Assembly (NCBI GenBank): GCA_002633005.1
Contig: NMRA01000388.1
Coordinates: 62,001-126,000, forward strand
Direction of reading: 5' to 3'
Source: Phoronis australis
Taxonomy: Eukaryota > Phoronida > Phoronidae
DNA: 64,000 nucleotides
Positions within the stretch are counted from its first letter, which is position 1. Each line of letters begins with the position of its first letter. A program made the position numbers and the translations under genes. The notes under the pieces were generated by a model, which saw only the letters and a list, made by a program, of their open reading frames with translations, did no database searches and was not told the origin of the DNA. Positions 36,451 through 47,956 of the stretch are shown piece after piece.

Positions 36451-36680
36451 GTTTTAACATCACATTAAAAGCATTTTGTTCCAGTGTACTGTTTCAGAAA
36501 ACATCTTGAGAACCATATTGAAAGTAAACAACAAATTTACAGGGCTCATTTTTGGAGCACACTANTGTTTTAACATCACATTAAAAGCATTTTGTTCCAG
36601 TGTTCTGTTTCAGAAAACATCTTGAGAACCATATTGAAAGTGAACAACAAATTTACAGGGCTCGTTTTTGGAGCACACTA
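36451..36680. other. ~115-bp duplication around an N: probable assembly join
   Basis: The sequence from TGTTTTAACATCACATTAAA to TTGGAGCACACTA occurs twice, directly before and after the single N at 36,565, with three or four differences. Copy 2 has it once. The pattern fits two overlapping contig ends or haplotypes joined without merging. Confidence 0.75.
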
Positions 36681-37894
36681 CATGTACATGCCCTGGGCAC
36701 AATTAAATTTCATACGACATACTGAAATCTGGTCTCGCACGTCATTTGGTATGTTCGTTTTCCTCAGCCTGCAACTGAGCACATGTGCCTCCAACATTTA
36801 AGTAGAACTTGCTCTGATTATGATGGTCGAACTATTGATGCACATGGTACTTTAGTTTTCTCAATGCCCATTCAAGACTTAAGATAAAAGTACAATTTTG
36901 GTATATTTTTGGACAATTACTCCTATTTCTGTTACTCCCAGAGTTGGGTGGAATAGTGTTTTTTCAAAAACAAGAAGAGTTGGTCTAAAATCAGAGCACC
37001 ATGGTGCATCTGTATGAGGTGACTCGCACGCACATAATTGCGAAGCTTAAATACATGCACATATATGTGCGGTAAATTTGAGTAGGAAACTTGGCAAAAA
37101 ATGCATTGACTTGTTTCACATGCGCTTATTTGCAGGTTTTTACGGTAATTATAATCCACTGATAAATAATTTAGTTGAACTTTGAAATGCAATTTAACAA
37201 TACAAACCAACTGTGCCTCCAACAGCTGAGTCTAGTTGTGAGTCCGCAACCTCATTGTATTGTCTTGAAGACTTGAAATACTCTCTGAGGACGAAGAAAC
37301 ATCGACATATTAACGTCGAAGCCTATGCACCATGCGTGGCTTTAGGATACAACTGTCAAGAGTGTGCATACTACTTCAAGTGATTGCTTAACAGTTACAT
37401 AAATACAAAATGTAAAATGTGTCAAAAAGGGATAGTAACTGCACTATTACTGTTTAACGGGGTTTGACACAGTTTGCCAAAAAGTTGAAAAGCAGTAGTC
37501 TAGTTGCCAAAAAGTTGACCCTGCAAATTTGTTTACTGTAAAGTTTTCTTTTGGAAATTTATTGGTTAGGAGAATAAAAGTAACTTGGTTACACTTTGTG
37601 CAACTTTGAGCATTTTTTATAGTTCAAGATGGCGGCTTCCGCCACCTTGAATTTCGCCTAATTTCCACACTCTGTACATGATACCGTGTAGGATCATGCA
37701 ATTCATGGTTTCCAATGTTCAATGGATGAGATTTACCAGAAACAATCTAAAGATTCTTTACTATACCACAAACATGATACAATTGCATTAATCACCACTA
37801 ATTAAAAGCCCAGTCCATCAAATTGGTAGCAGCTTAAGCACTAGTCAGGAGACAGTGTCAATTCTTGAACAGTGGTAATGAAATTATTACATAC

Positions 37895-38032
37895 TTCAGT
37901 CGACGTGATATGGTAGAGGAAGTAACTCCCATTGATTCGGCCATCTCTTGTCGTGTGAAGTTTGCCTTTATCATACACTCTAAGTGAGATGAGGTTCTGT
38001 CAAACTTTGATTGTGCCCAAATTTAGTTGCCC
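37895..38032 (-). pseudogene. transposase helix-turn-helix exon, copy 1
   Basis: Mirror of 46,995-47,132, with a TGCAG acceptor and CTGAA|GTATGT donor. It encodes a resolvase/Hin-like HTH (FTRQEMAESMGVTSSTISRR). Copy 1 has an in-frame TAA near the exon start, where copy 2 reads GAT, and Met for Ile in the first helix. Confidence 0.7.
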
Positions 38033-38518
38033 CTGCATTGTACATGTGTTTTCACATGTAATACACATCACTCACTGAAATGTTAAACAAAAGAGTAGAG
38101 AGCTTTCGTATATGGCCAGTTACAGGATACCAAATACACTTATATTCGTAAACAATATCCCGCTGAAATGCACACAGGTGAGTTTTGGTCATGTAAAATG
38201 AGGGACATCTGTATGGAATCATTTTCAAATAGGTTTTTGGTACTAAATATTCAGTAACCAGTCATCCGTAAGTTCTCTATTAACTCGTGCAATAAATCTG
38301 GCAGCACTGAACACCTAGTCATGCACATAGGAATAACCTGAAAATGCTATTACCCACAGTAGAGGGACCTCAAGGTAAAGGTGACATGCCGGTACCTTTA
38401 ATAAGCATCGGTTCAATTGTTAAAATTACACTGTGTTAAAAAGAGGTAGTCATATTACTAGTACTCATTCAATAGATTTACAAGGCCAAAACTACAATAT
38501 GCAAACAATGATGCTCAC

Positions 38519-38649
38519 TTGATTCATATGCAGCTTGATCTGCCTCCTCCATTAACCTCCTAGCAAAATTCAATAGTTTTGCTGCATAAGCCTGATCAAC
38601 ACCACCACCAACAACAGCATTTTGTATACTTCTAGTTAAACTAGTCAAC
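38519..38649 (-). pseudogene. transposase N-terminal exon, copy 1
   Basis: The frame LTRSIQNAVVGGGVDQAYAA continues into an amphipathic helix (NFARRLMEEADQ), bounded by a TTATTTTACAG acceptor and a TCAA|GTGAGC donor. Conserved at protein level with copy 2, whereas flanking sequence varies. The phase does not join directly to the HTH exon, so an exon is missing or the gene is frameshifted. Confidence 0.55.
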
Positions 38650-39122
38650 CTGTAAAATAACAATAAGTTATTTATCAAACTGTTAATCTGGAAGGGCCAG
38701 GCACATTGCAAGACACTGAGAATATTTTTGTCTCAACATCAATTTCTGTGTAATGGATGGCTGGGCCAAATCCATTAATCATAGGAAACGACTCAAACAT
38801 GAGAGTAAACTTGCCGCAAGGGCTTTTTGAAGAAATGTGGGTGTCCTGTTATAGGGACTGGTGCAAATTTTTAGTAAACACCTCTCACACAAGAATGCAA
38901 GATTGACAGATCACACAAAAATCTGGGGCACTAGTATCAAGGTTCAGTGTTCATGCCTATTGGAGTACCGTTCATTCAGTAACGTGACACATTAAAGGAA
39001 TTTGACAGCTTTTGGCCACCTTCATTCAAGATATCTGTCTTTTTCACTATATAGTGTGTGGGAGGGGGCAGAATTTTTTGGGTAAGCCACTCTCAGGCCG
39101 AAACTTGCCTTGAGCTGCTGTA

Positions 39123-39544
39123 CGTGAACTTGGAATCCTGCTTAATCTCAAGATTAAGCGGAAGTGAGTGTTGCGTGAACTTGGAATACGCGAAGCAACT
39201 TGACAAGTTCACTCAAATAATGACGTTCATGTTCATAAAAATTTGCACTGCATTCAAATCAAGTTACAATTGAATAAAATAATGTCAATTTTAACCAACC
39301 TTTTTAACTACGAGCGATCAGTTTCACCACCCAATAATCAATTAACCCTTCACATATTCCACCTGTTCAGCGACATTAGTTACGGTAAAGGAGAAAATGG
39401 TTGATCGCGAGGCCAATAATTACAAAAATCCTTTTCACCGAACAAAAATTTCACCTTTTGCCTTAAAGAATATTCAATTCCAAGTTCACGCAACACTCAC
39501 TTCCGCTTAATCTTGAGATTAAGCAGGATTCCAAGTTCACGCAC
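39123..39544. mobile_element. nested fold-back element inside copy 1
   Basis: Arms of about 64 bp, perfect by eye (39,123-39,190 and 39,477-39,544), enclose a ~290-bp AT-rich loop. Each arm begins and ends with GTGAACTTGGAAT in direct repeat and holds the near-palindrome GCTTAATCTCAAGATTAAGC. Copy 2 keeps only one arm (about 45,836-45,901), because the other lies in the part it lost. Confidence 0.8.
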
Positions 39545-40065
39545 AGCACAGCCACGTGGCAAGCACTGAAACCTGGGGCTACATCAGTCTTCCTTTTGTG
39601 AATTTAGGTCAGAGGTATATATGTATACAAATGTGTCCCTCTATGATTTTTTGTGTCACTGATTACAAAAGGGAATTTCTGGTTTCCAAGTAGGTTAAAT
39701 ACCTTTTTGGTAGCCAAATTCTGACCTGATTGGTGGCACACTTTCACTAGAGTAGAGAACCACCCCTCCCTTCTGATGAAATTAAACCAAACAAAAGGCG
39801 TTTTTTGGGAAAATTTTTGTCAAAAGGTGAGTTTTTCAAGGAGTTTCTTACAGATGGGCCCCTTTGCCGGTACTGCGATATAGAGTCCACTCTCTAAATG
39901 GGTGTGCATCATAATTTTCCAAATCAGAAGTACCTTCCCGACTTCCCGTAGTAGTCTTTAGACTATAGTTAATTGTCAACACGGGGTACGACTCTATTCG
40001 TTTGCACAACCTACACTGATAGTACACAAATCGAGCACACCCGGCCAACAAAAAGGACAACTTAC

Positions 40066-40167
40066 TTCGCTTTCACTAAAGTGACGGTTTCTTGCAACTT
40101 GGTCCATTGAAATATGTCTACAGCAAAACTCCAGGTCACGTTTACAATCGACAACAAATTCAGACAT
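40066..40167 (-). pseudogene. putative first coding exon of the transposase, copy 1
   Basis: An ATG opens exactly 34 codons (MSEFVVDCKRDLEFCCRHIS onward to HFSESE) ending at a perfect donor, GAA|GTAAGT. In copy 2 the same exon is cut after 11 codons by a MITE fragment. The protein is not recognised. The call rests on the start, the phase and the donor. Confidence 0.4.
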
Positions 40168-40611
40168 CGTGACATCGATCCCAGTACACTAGCTTGCACC
40201 AAGAAGTTCCATTTAATGTCGCGCTTCTTCTGACCGCCATGTTGGCTTAACTCTTTTGCACTCGCCGACACGCGCTTACACTTTGCTGTTGGTCGTACTC
40301 ATGTTTGGTGAAAGGAATTCCTGGAATGCACCATCACAAGAAATTGTCGTCGCCGTACCCATCTTCGTTATTAGTACTTGCTGATCGTACAAATTCCTTG
40401 AAGCCATCCCGAATGCACATTTCCGGGACACCCGTGTTCAGTAACTCCTGTTTTTGTCTCTTGGAATACTAAGTCGATATATGATTGACAGCCTTTATTC
40501 TTGTCAGTCACCTCAAAACATGACGATCTCATTGGTTTAGTCAACACACTGTAAAACCTTAACACTTATTGGTTCTTTTAAGAAGATCCACACGAGTTCG
40601 ACAGCATCATT

Positions 40612-40690
40612 GACGCGTCAGCATGTCAAAAATGACTCGTCACGTGTCAGAAAAGACCCGTCACAAGGTGACGCTAGGGGGCGTTCCATA
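40612..40690. repeat. right TIR of copy 1
   Basis: Complement starts TATGGAACGCCCCCTAGCGT (one extra C compared with the other ends), followed by CACCTTGTGACGGGTC and TGACACGTGACGAGTCA. Confidence 0.9.
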
Positions 40691-41823
40691 GCTAGCCAGC
40701 CAGCCGCGTGTGCTTGCAATTGCCTTAAACGGGCTGCCAAAGTGCTTTTTATTAGTCTTCTGATGTTTGTCAATACATATTTGTGTCCGGAATCCACTCC
40801 AATGTAACAGTTACTGAATTAAGACGAAGGACAACGTACCGTGGATCACAAAAAACGAAATAACATTTTGAAGATTACTAGTATATCAATTTTTTAGGCC
40901 TACTCACAGGCGAAACTTGCATAATGACTGTACAAAATCCGACTTCGAAAGTATTTCTGAACTCATACCGGATGAGAAAATGAACAAATCAGTTTTTTAC
41001 CGATTCTACGCTAATCTCTCATCTACAGAGTGCAAATTCCATTGCAAAGAGTCGACAGCCAGGCGATCGGCAACATTTCATCTCACTGACAGCACTGTAC
41101 GTCGATCCATTTTCTGAACACAAGAGACGTGGAAAATTTTTCGAGAAACAACATGAGATTTGGATCAGCAACCTCTAAGTACTCCTGGTAGTCACCTAGG
41201 CTATCGGCAAATCCGATGGCAAAATGAATTCAGCCACAAACTTGACTTCAAAATGAGCTATGCGCTCAAATAGTGGCTTCCGGACGATCGTTAACATAGG
41301 CCTGAACGGGGCAACCTTCAAACTTCAAGAGACGTGGAAAAATTTTCACCATTGGCGCTGACATTTGGCGGTAACATGTCTTAACATACACTCTATGTGA
41401 CAGGCTATCGGCAAATTGTGTAGTTATCTCCCCTTGCTTATAAATTTCTGATTTTTGCCTGCTCTTGTGTATTTCTTATGGAGGGCTGCTGGCAAGATTT
41501 AGCGCATGCGCAGTAGTGCATGTTACAAATTTCTGGCGTTTGTGACGTACATGACCGGGGTGTGTACCGGGGGATACAAATACAGTGCTATTTAGAATGA
41601 AAAGGAAATGAGATTCCACAAAAAAAACGATCGATCGTGCACAGCACAATTTATCAAAAGATTCGGCCCACACAACCAAAAAGAGATTGAGGGTTTTGTC
41701 ATAATTAACAGACAAAAGACTGTGCTTGGCAGTTAACAAAGAAGGTAGATGTTATCACACGCTCATAACCCCCTACGTCTGGTAAAGTCACTGAACGGAA
41801 AAACGCTCTCATGTTCGTCTTTA
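40691..41823. other. spacer between the inverted transposons, no gene seen
   Basis: Direct repeats AAGAGACGTGGAAAA (about 41,124 and 41,330) and GGCTATCGGCAAAT (about 41,200 and 41,403) suggest an old ~205-bp tandem duplication. No coding sequence is recognised. Confidence 0.5.
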
Positions 41824-43125
41824 CGTCTTAATCGGCCTTTATCCAAACCACTTCGCCGAGAAGTGTTGCGTTAACCTGTGAGGAAGGTGAGTACACGGCG
41901 CAGCGACGACAATGGTTCTTCTGAGCTGAGTGTGTAAAGCTATAGCGTGACGTATCGTTTCCCCTAATGTGCTAACCGTGACCTGCTAGGAAAGCGGTAG
42001 TACCGATTTTTCGATTTTCTCGAGAATCCAAAATGCTTCGGAAGTGGTTTGTGACTTCTAGAATGAAGAGCAGGCAGTTAATACCAGGTGTGAGGCCGTG
42101 AAATATCCCCGTGACTGTTGCCGACAATGATCTGTTTCAAAATGAATTATTCTCACCTTAACCAACGTTTAATAAAACTGAAACAAAGCGTCTCTAAATA
42201 GCCTACTGTCTCAGTACATGCAATTTGTAATGCCTTTGGAGTGTTCGTGAGTGTAAAATATTTTGAAAAATCAACAATGAATAATGCAACATAACTGGGC
42301 ACCCGAGACCGTGTGAGCACTTGCTTAAAGAAAGCTTTTGTGAAACATTAACTCGGTTTTATATGGTATGGTCAGACCTTAAGGGAATCTTTATTTAAAT
42401 ATACATACATTATTCGAATCACTGTTATTGCACACCGTTTGCCCTGTACGGGTCAAGGGAAGGCCGGGAACCCGGCTTCGCAGCCTCAGACGTGTAAGTA
42501 GATTTGCAATTTTGCGGCGTTTTTACCAAAATGTTCACGTGCACATCATTTGTCGTGGTTCCCAATCCAGAACTTTCGTGACTGGAAGTTTTGTTTTCAA
42601 CTTTTGCAACGACTAACCCGGCTGGTTTATGTTTTCGATGTCTCCCATCTGGCCGCCGATGACGGGCCTTTGAGCCCTGGGTTATAACGAATGTTTTGTG
42701 TGTTTAGAACTGAAAAAATTCGTAAGTCTAAAATTACAACACACGTTTATGCTTTCATGTTTGTAATTCACGGAGGAATAATCCTAATTTATCACAACAC
42801 AACTTCTGTAAGCTGCCCTACCGTAACATCGAAACTAAACATCTCGTTTGTTTAAACTCAGTGTATTTGTTAGGGTTTTGCATCGCCGAATTTTCGCAAT
42901 TTATTGATGTAAAATGACGAAGTCAAGCGATAAGCTGACACCAGTAATCCTGTTGTGAACGATTGATCAGACGTGCTAGAACCTATGACGTCATTGGTTA
43001 ATTTCAGCACCTCTGTCTGCCGTCTGGTGTCAGGTAAAAGAACTGAACATGCTGTTATCAAATGGAACTCTGTGACTCGTTCTAAATTGATGAAAAATAC
43101 GTTGTTTTTGGTGGCATTCTGCTTT
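41824..43125 (+). repeat. duplicated block D, copy 2
   Basis: Collinear with 23,826-25,630 in the same orientation, 18 kb away, lacking ~440 bp of the first copy. Lies inside the spacer between the two large transposons. The 169-codon frame starting at 42,973 begins within it, but it is not conserved in copy 1 and is rejected as a gene. Confidence 0.7.
42986..42997 (+). promoter_or_regulatory. CRE fused to inverted CCAAT box, duplicate
   Basis: TGACGTCATTGG, the same module as at 25,476, inside otherwise diverged sequence. Confidence 0.45.
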
Positions 43126-44941
43126 AAAGTCCTTCTCTCACGCGTTGTTAACCCTTATTACATGGTTAGAAGATGTTATAAGGATCCAAGAAGTACCTAC
43201 CCCATAACAAATACACGATCCGTACTCGAAAACAGTTTAAATGAACGCGCCACTCACGATTCGCACCCGAAGAAACACCGCCATTTTGAACTTGCCGCGA
43301 ACCCGGAAGTACAATTCATTCAGGAACCCAGGCCGAGAAAACGCCGTCAGTGCGACTGGAGCAGTGCCTGTACTGTTACCAGCCAGCAAACGGGGATAAA
43401 AAAATCGACAGCGCGCCTTAATTTTGATAAAATCAAACTACGGACAATTTTATGGAATTTGCTGAAGAAATGTGGCGAATAAATTTTGACAGAAATTATT
43501 TTGCCAGACTCGGGACCGCAGCCTATCGGACCCGGTGCGGATCGAGACCAGACACTGGCGAACGGTAAATGCATGCGGTTGCAAGCTGTTTTGTCGAAGT
43601 AAAATAGTCAAATCATAAATGCTGCATATATTCAAGGGTAGTTTCAGACACTTGCATGAAATTACGGGCTGGTTAGTCCTGTGTCACACTGCCGCGGCAG
43701 ACCTTAGTTAGCCTCAGTCACCAGCTACCAGTGAAGACTATAGTCAAAATACAGCTTGTTAGTAGGCCTATACAGCTTTGCGCCAAGACTACCCTTAGGC
43801 CTAACTGGTCGCTGGCCACAAACACAAAAAACACGAAAATTGAACAAAGTTTCTTTTTTGTAGCAACGTTTGTCAAAATGTATCAACGTTAAATCTTCAC
43901 AAATTACAAAGTAGCCGATTGAACATGCCTTTCAGTTCAGCAAAAGTCGACATTGTAGGTGCCGCCAGAAATGAGACGAAGTCCAACGGGAATTGTGAGC
44001 ACATTTATCACTTAATGAGTAACAACTGCGGGGCTGAAATTTGGTGAACACTGCTAAATCGTGCAGAATAGTAAGTAAAGTTATGTCTAACAAAATGTCA
44101 CCGTAATTTGTTGGCGAAAACAATTTACACAAAGTTTTAAACTCGTAACTCATCCCGCTGTCCTCCAATATGGCCAACGCGATCCAAACAAAGTGACCCA
44201 AATTTCGCCACAAAACTTGCAATAACTTTACAGTGCTTGCCCCGATTTTGATACTTTTTCGATTTTTACTGTGGAGAATGTACTACCTTTCCGATGACAG
44301 CAAAGTACTATCTCAAAACGAGGAAAAAAATAAAACTGAAAAAATAGGTTCGACCCATATTGGTTCCTAGGTTCGACCGGCCTACGTAAGAAACTAAACA
44401 CCAATGCTATTTTAACATACTAAGTACGCGTAACATTTCAAAAAAATCAACGACCACAAACTACAAACTATAAATACACTACATATGCAAACGAATCACG
44501 ATATATTACTAATAAAACAATATAATGAAGATTTTTTGAGCAAGCCATAGCACATTCAGTTACAAGGAAAAAATGGCGGCGTTCAGGACAAGTTCCTGAA
44601 CTGATGAGCCGGAAATGTGGGTACGGAAATAACCGATGACAACCGATAATCATACGCTCAAAGAAAAGGGTCAAATACGGTTAAAAAATCGCTTTTGGCA
44701 AGAAAGGCGAAAAGAATGTAAAGAAAAGGTGTCGAAAATAAGATTTTATGTAGTAAGTATTTTCGGATACTAGAACCACATGGGCAGTTTGCAACAAGGA
44801 CTTTAAGACAATTCTGTCCGAACATAATACCAACGCACTGTTCATAAGCGGTCGGTAATACGCATGGTAGACAATGAACAGGTTCCTGGGCCTAATATTC
44901 TGACGTCACTGATAGGATGTGACCAGCCCAGAGGTCCTGTG
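43126..44941. other. spacer, possible promoter-like patch
   Basis: Around 43,280-43,312 a YY1-like ACCGCCATTTTGAACTTG is followed by GAACCCGGAAGTA, an ETS-type site. The pair is frequent at animal housekeeping promoters. A second AAAATGGCGGCG lies at about 44,571. A repeat of TGAAGACTATAGTCAAAATA type (43,728-43,790) matches the ends at 57.27 and 58.1 kb. No exon can be supported. Confidence 0.35.
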
Positions 44942-45471
44942 TATGGAACGCCCCTAGCGTCACCTTGTGACGGGTCTTTTCTGACACGTGACGAGTCATT
45001 TTTGACACGCTGACGCGTCAATGATGCTGTCGAACTGGTGTGGATGTTCTTAAAAGAACCAATCAGTGTTAAGGTTTTACAGTGTGTTGACTAAACCAAT
45101 GAGATCGTCATGTTTTGAGGTGACTGACAAGAACAAAGACTGCCAATCATATATCGACTTAGTATTCCAAGAGACAAAAACAGGAGTTACTGAACTCGGA
45201 AGTGTCCCGGAAATGTGCATTCGGGATGGCTTCAAGGAATTTGTACGATCAGCAAGTACTAATAACGAAGATGGGTACGGCGACGACAATTTCTTGTGAT
45301 GGTGCATTCCAGGAATTCCGCCCGTTCACCAAACATGAGTACGACCAACAGCAAAGCGTAAGCGCGTGTCGGCGAGTGCAAAAGAGTTAAGCCAACATGG
45401 CGGTCAGAAGAAGCGCGACATTTATAATGGAACTTCTTGGTGCACGCTTGTGTACTGGGATCGATGTCACG

Positions 45472-45507
45472 ATGTCTGAATTTGTTGTCGATTGTAAACG
45501 TGACATG
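45472..45507 (+). pseudogene. putative first transposase exon, truncated in copy 2
   Basis: ATG and the first 11 codons (MSEFVVDCKRD) match copy 1, after which sequence switches to the MITE end GGGCCCGGTCTTC. The donor and the remaining 23 codons are gone. Confidence 0.45.
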
Positions 45508-45621
45508 GGCCCGGTCTTCAATCTTTTACTCGAAATGGAACTCGAAATTAGGTTTGGCATTTTCTACTCTACTTTTGGGCGAACTCAAGATAAGTGTCTA
45601 TTATTCTATGCTCGAGTACAC
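45508..45621 (-). mobile_element. MITE end fragment inserted in copy 2
   Basis: Inverted match to 1,690-1,804, the right end of the MITE at 1,399-1,807, from GGGCCCGGTCTTCAATCTTT to CTCGAGTACAC. It replaces about 730 bp found in copy 1, so insertion was accompanied or followed by deletion. Confidence 0.75.
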
Positions 45622-46374
45622 CATTTTCTCCTTTACCGTAACTAATGTCGCTGAACAGGTGGAATATATGTGAAGGGTTAATTGATTATTGGGTGGTGAA
45701 ACTGATCGCACATAGTTAAAAAGGTTGATTAAAATTGACATTGTTTTATTCAATTGTAGAACTTGATTTGAATGCAGTGCAAATTTTTATGAACATGAAC
45801 GTGATTATTGAGTGAACTTGTCAAGTTGCTTCGCGTATTCCAAGTTCACGCAACACTCACTTCCGCTTAATCTTGAGATTAAGCAGGATTCCAAGTTCAC
45901 GTACAGCAGCTCAAGGCAAGTTTCGGCCTCAGAGTGGCTTACCCAAAAAATTCTGCCCCGTCTCACACACTATATAGTGAAAAAGACTCATATCTTGAAT
46001 GAATGTGGCCAAAAGCTGGCAAATTCCTTTAATGTGTCACGTTACTGAATGAACGGTACTCCAATAGGCACGAACACTGAACCTTCATACTAGTACCCCA
46101 GATTTTTGGGTGATCTGTCAATCTTGCATTCTTGTGTGAAAGGTGTTTACTAAAAATTTGCACCAGTCCCTATAACAGGACGCCCACATTTCTTCAAAAA
46201 GCCCTTGCGGCGAGTTTACTCTCATGTTTGAGTCGTTTCCTATGATTAATAGATTTGGCCCAGCCATCTATTACACAGAAATTGATGTTGAGACAAAAAT
46301 TTTCCCAGTGTCTTGCAATGTGCCTGGCCCTTCCAGAGTAACAGTTTGATAAATAACTTATTGTTATTTTACAG

Positions 46375-46505
46375 GTTGACTAGTTTAACTAGAAGTATAC
46401 AAAACGCTGTTGTTGGTGGTGGTGTTGATCAGGCTTATGCAGCAAAACTATTGAATTTTGCTAGGAGGTTAATGGAGGAGGCAGATCAAGCTGCATATGA
46501 ATCAA
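46375..46505 (+). pseudogene. transposase N-terminal exon, copy 2
   Basis: Same exon as 38,519-38,649 (TTATTTTACAG acceptor, TCAA|GTGAGC donor). Encodes SIQNAVVGGGVDQAYAAKLL and an acidic/basic helix. Open here without stops. Confidence 0.55.
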
Positions 46506-46994
46506 GTGAGCATCATTTTTGGGGTATTGTAGTTTTGGCCTTGTAAATCTATTGAATGAGTACTAGTAATATGACTACCTCTTTTTAACACAGTGTAATT
46601 TTAACAATTGAACCGATGCTTATTAAAGGTACCAGCACTATGTCACCTTTACCTTGAGATCCCTCTACTGTGGGTAATAGCATTTTCAGGTTATTCCTAT
46701 GTGCATGACTAGGTGTTCAGTACTGCCAGATTTATTGCACGAGTTAATAGAGAACTTACGGATGACTGGTTACTGAATAATTAGTACCAAAAACATGCTT
46801 GAAAATGATTCCATACAGATGTCCCTCGTTTTACATGACCAAAACTCACCTGTGTGCATTTCAGCGTGATATTGTTTACGAATGTATGTGTATTTGGTAT
46901 CCTGTAACTGGCGATATGCGAAAGCTCTCTATTCTTTTGTTTAACATTTCAGTGTGTGATGTTTATTACATGTGAAAACACATGTACATTGCAG

Positions 46995-47132
46995 GGGCAA
47001 CGATATTTGGGCACAATCAAAGTTTGACAGAACCTCATCTCACTTAGAGTGTATGATAAAGGCAAACTTCACACGACAAGAGATTGCCGAATCAATGGGA
47101 GTTACTTCCTCTACCATATCACGTCGACTGAA
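46995..47132 (+). pseudogene. transposase helix-turn-helix exon, copy 2
   Basis: Acceptor TACATTGCAG, donor CTGAA|GTATGT. Encodes the HTH LECMIKANFTRQEIAESMGV followed by TSSTISRRLK. Similar HTHs precede the integrase core in a family annotated in many aquatic animals as integrase core domain proteins (from memory). Open in this copy. It would bind the element ends or target DNA. Confidence 0.72.
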
Positions 47133-47666
47133 GTATGTAATAATTTCATTACCACTGTTCAAGAATTGACACTGTCTCCTGACTAGTGCTTAAGCTGCTA
47201 CCAATTTGATGGACAGGGCTTTTAATTAGTGGTGATTAATGCAATTGTATCATTTTTGTGGTATAGTAAAGAATCTTTAGATTGTTTCTGGTAAATCTCA
47301 TCCATTGAACATTGGAAACCATGAATTGCGTGATCCTACACGGTATCATGTACAGAGTGTGGAAATTAGGCGAAATTCAAGGTGGCGGAAGCCGCCATCT
47401 TGAACTATAAAAAATGCTCAAAGTTGCACAAAGTGCAACCAAGTTACTTTTATTCTCCTAACCATATATAAATAATAAATTTCCAAAAGAAAACTTTACA
47501 GTAAACAACTTTGCAGGGTCAACTTTTTGGCAACTAGACTACTGCTTTTCAACTTTTTGGCAAACTGTGTCAAACCCCGTTAAACAGTAATAGTGCAGTT
47601 ACTATCCCTATTTGACTTATTTTACATTTTGTATTTATGTAACTGTTAAGCAATCACTTGAAGTAG

Positions 47667-47956
47667 TATGCACACTCTTGACAGTTGTATCCTAAAGCCA
47701 CGCATGGTGCATAGGCTTCGACGTTAATATGTTGATGTTTCTTCGTCCTCAGGGAGTATGCCAAGTCTTCAAGACAATACAATGAGGTTGCGGACTCACA
47801 ACTAGACTCAAGTATGCACACTCTTGACAGTTGTATCCTAAAGCCACGCATGGTGCATAGGCTTCGACGTTAATATGTCGATGTTTTTTCGTCCTCAGGG
47901 AGTATGCCAAGTCTTCAAGACAAGACAATGAGGTTGCGGACTCACAACTAGACTCA
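47667..47956. repeat. tandem duplication of a ~145-bp segment
   Basis: AGTATGCACACTCTTGACAG to ACTCACAACTAGACTCA occurs twice head to tail with a few differences (TGTTGATGTTTC against TGTCGATGTTTT). Copy 1 has a single unit at about 37,230-37,375. Confidence 0.85.

Larger units (their letters stand above)
31032..40690 (-). mobile_element. large TIR DNA transposon, copy 1 (9.66 kb)
   Basis: Both ends start TATGGAACGCCCC and read inwards through about 80 bp of inverted repeat (31,032-31,110 and 40,612-40,690) containing GACGGGTCTTTT and several TGAC...GTCA palindromes. The same element lies inverted at 44,942-53,952. Coding relics run leftwards: a putative first exon (40,167-40,066), an N-terminal exon (38,649-38,519), an HTH exon (38,032-37,895) and a DDE exon (33,839-33,257). 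Only TA is repeated at both outer edges, so the target site may be TA, but a longer duplication is not seen. The protein domains and ends do not fit Polinton, Tc1 or hAT. The superfamily is left unassigned. Confidence 0.88.

Noticed and set aside
42973-43482. 169-codon plus-strand frame as a gene
   Set aside because: Starts inside the duplicated block D but is not open in the other copy. Composition changes midway as it passes from repeat to spacer sequence.
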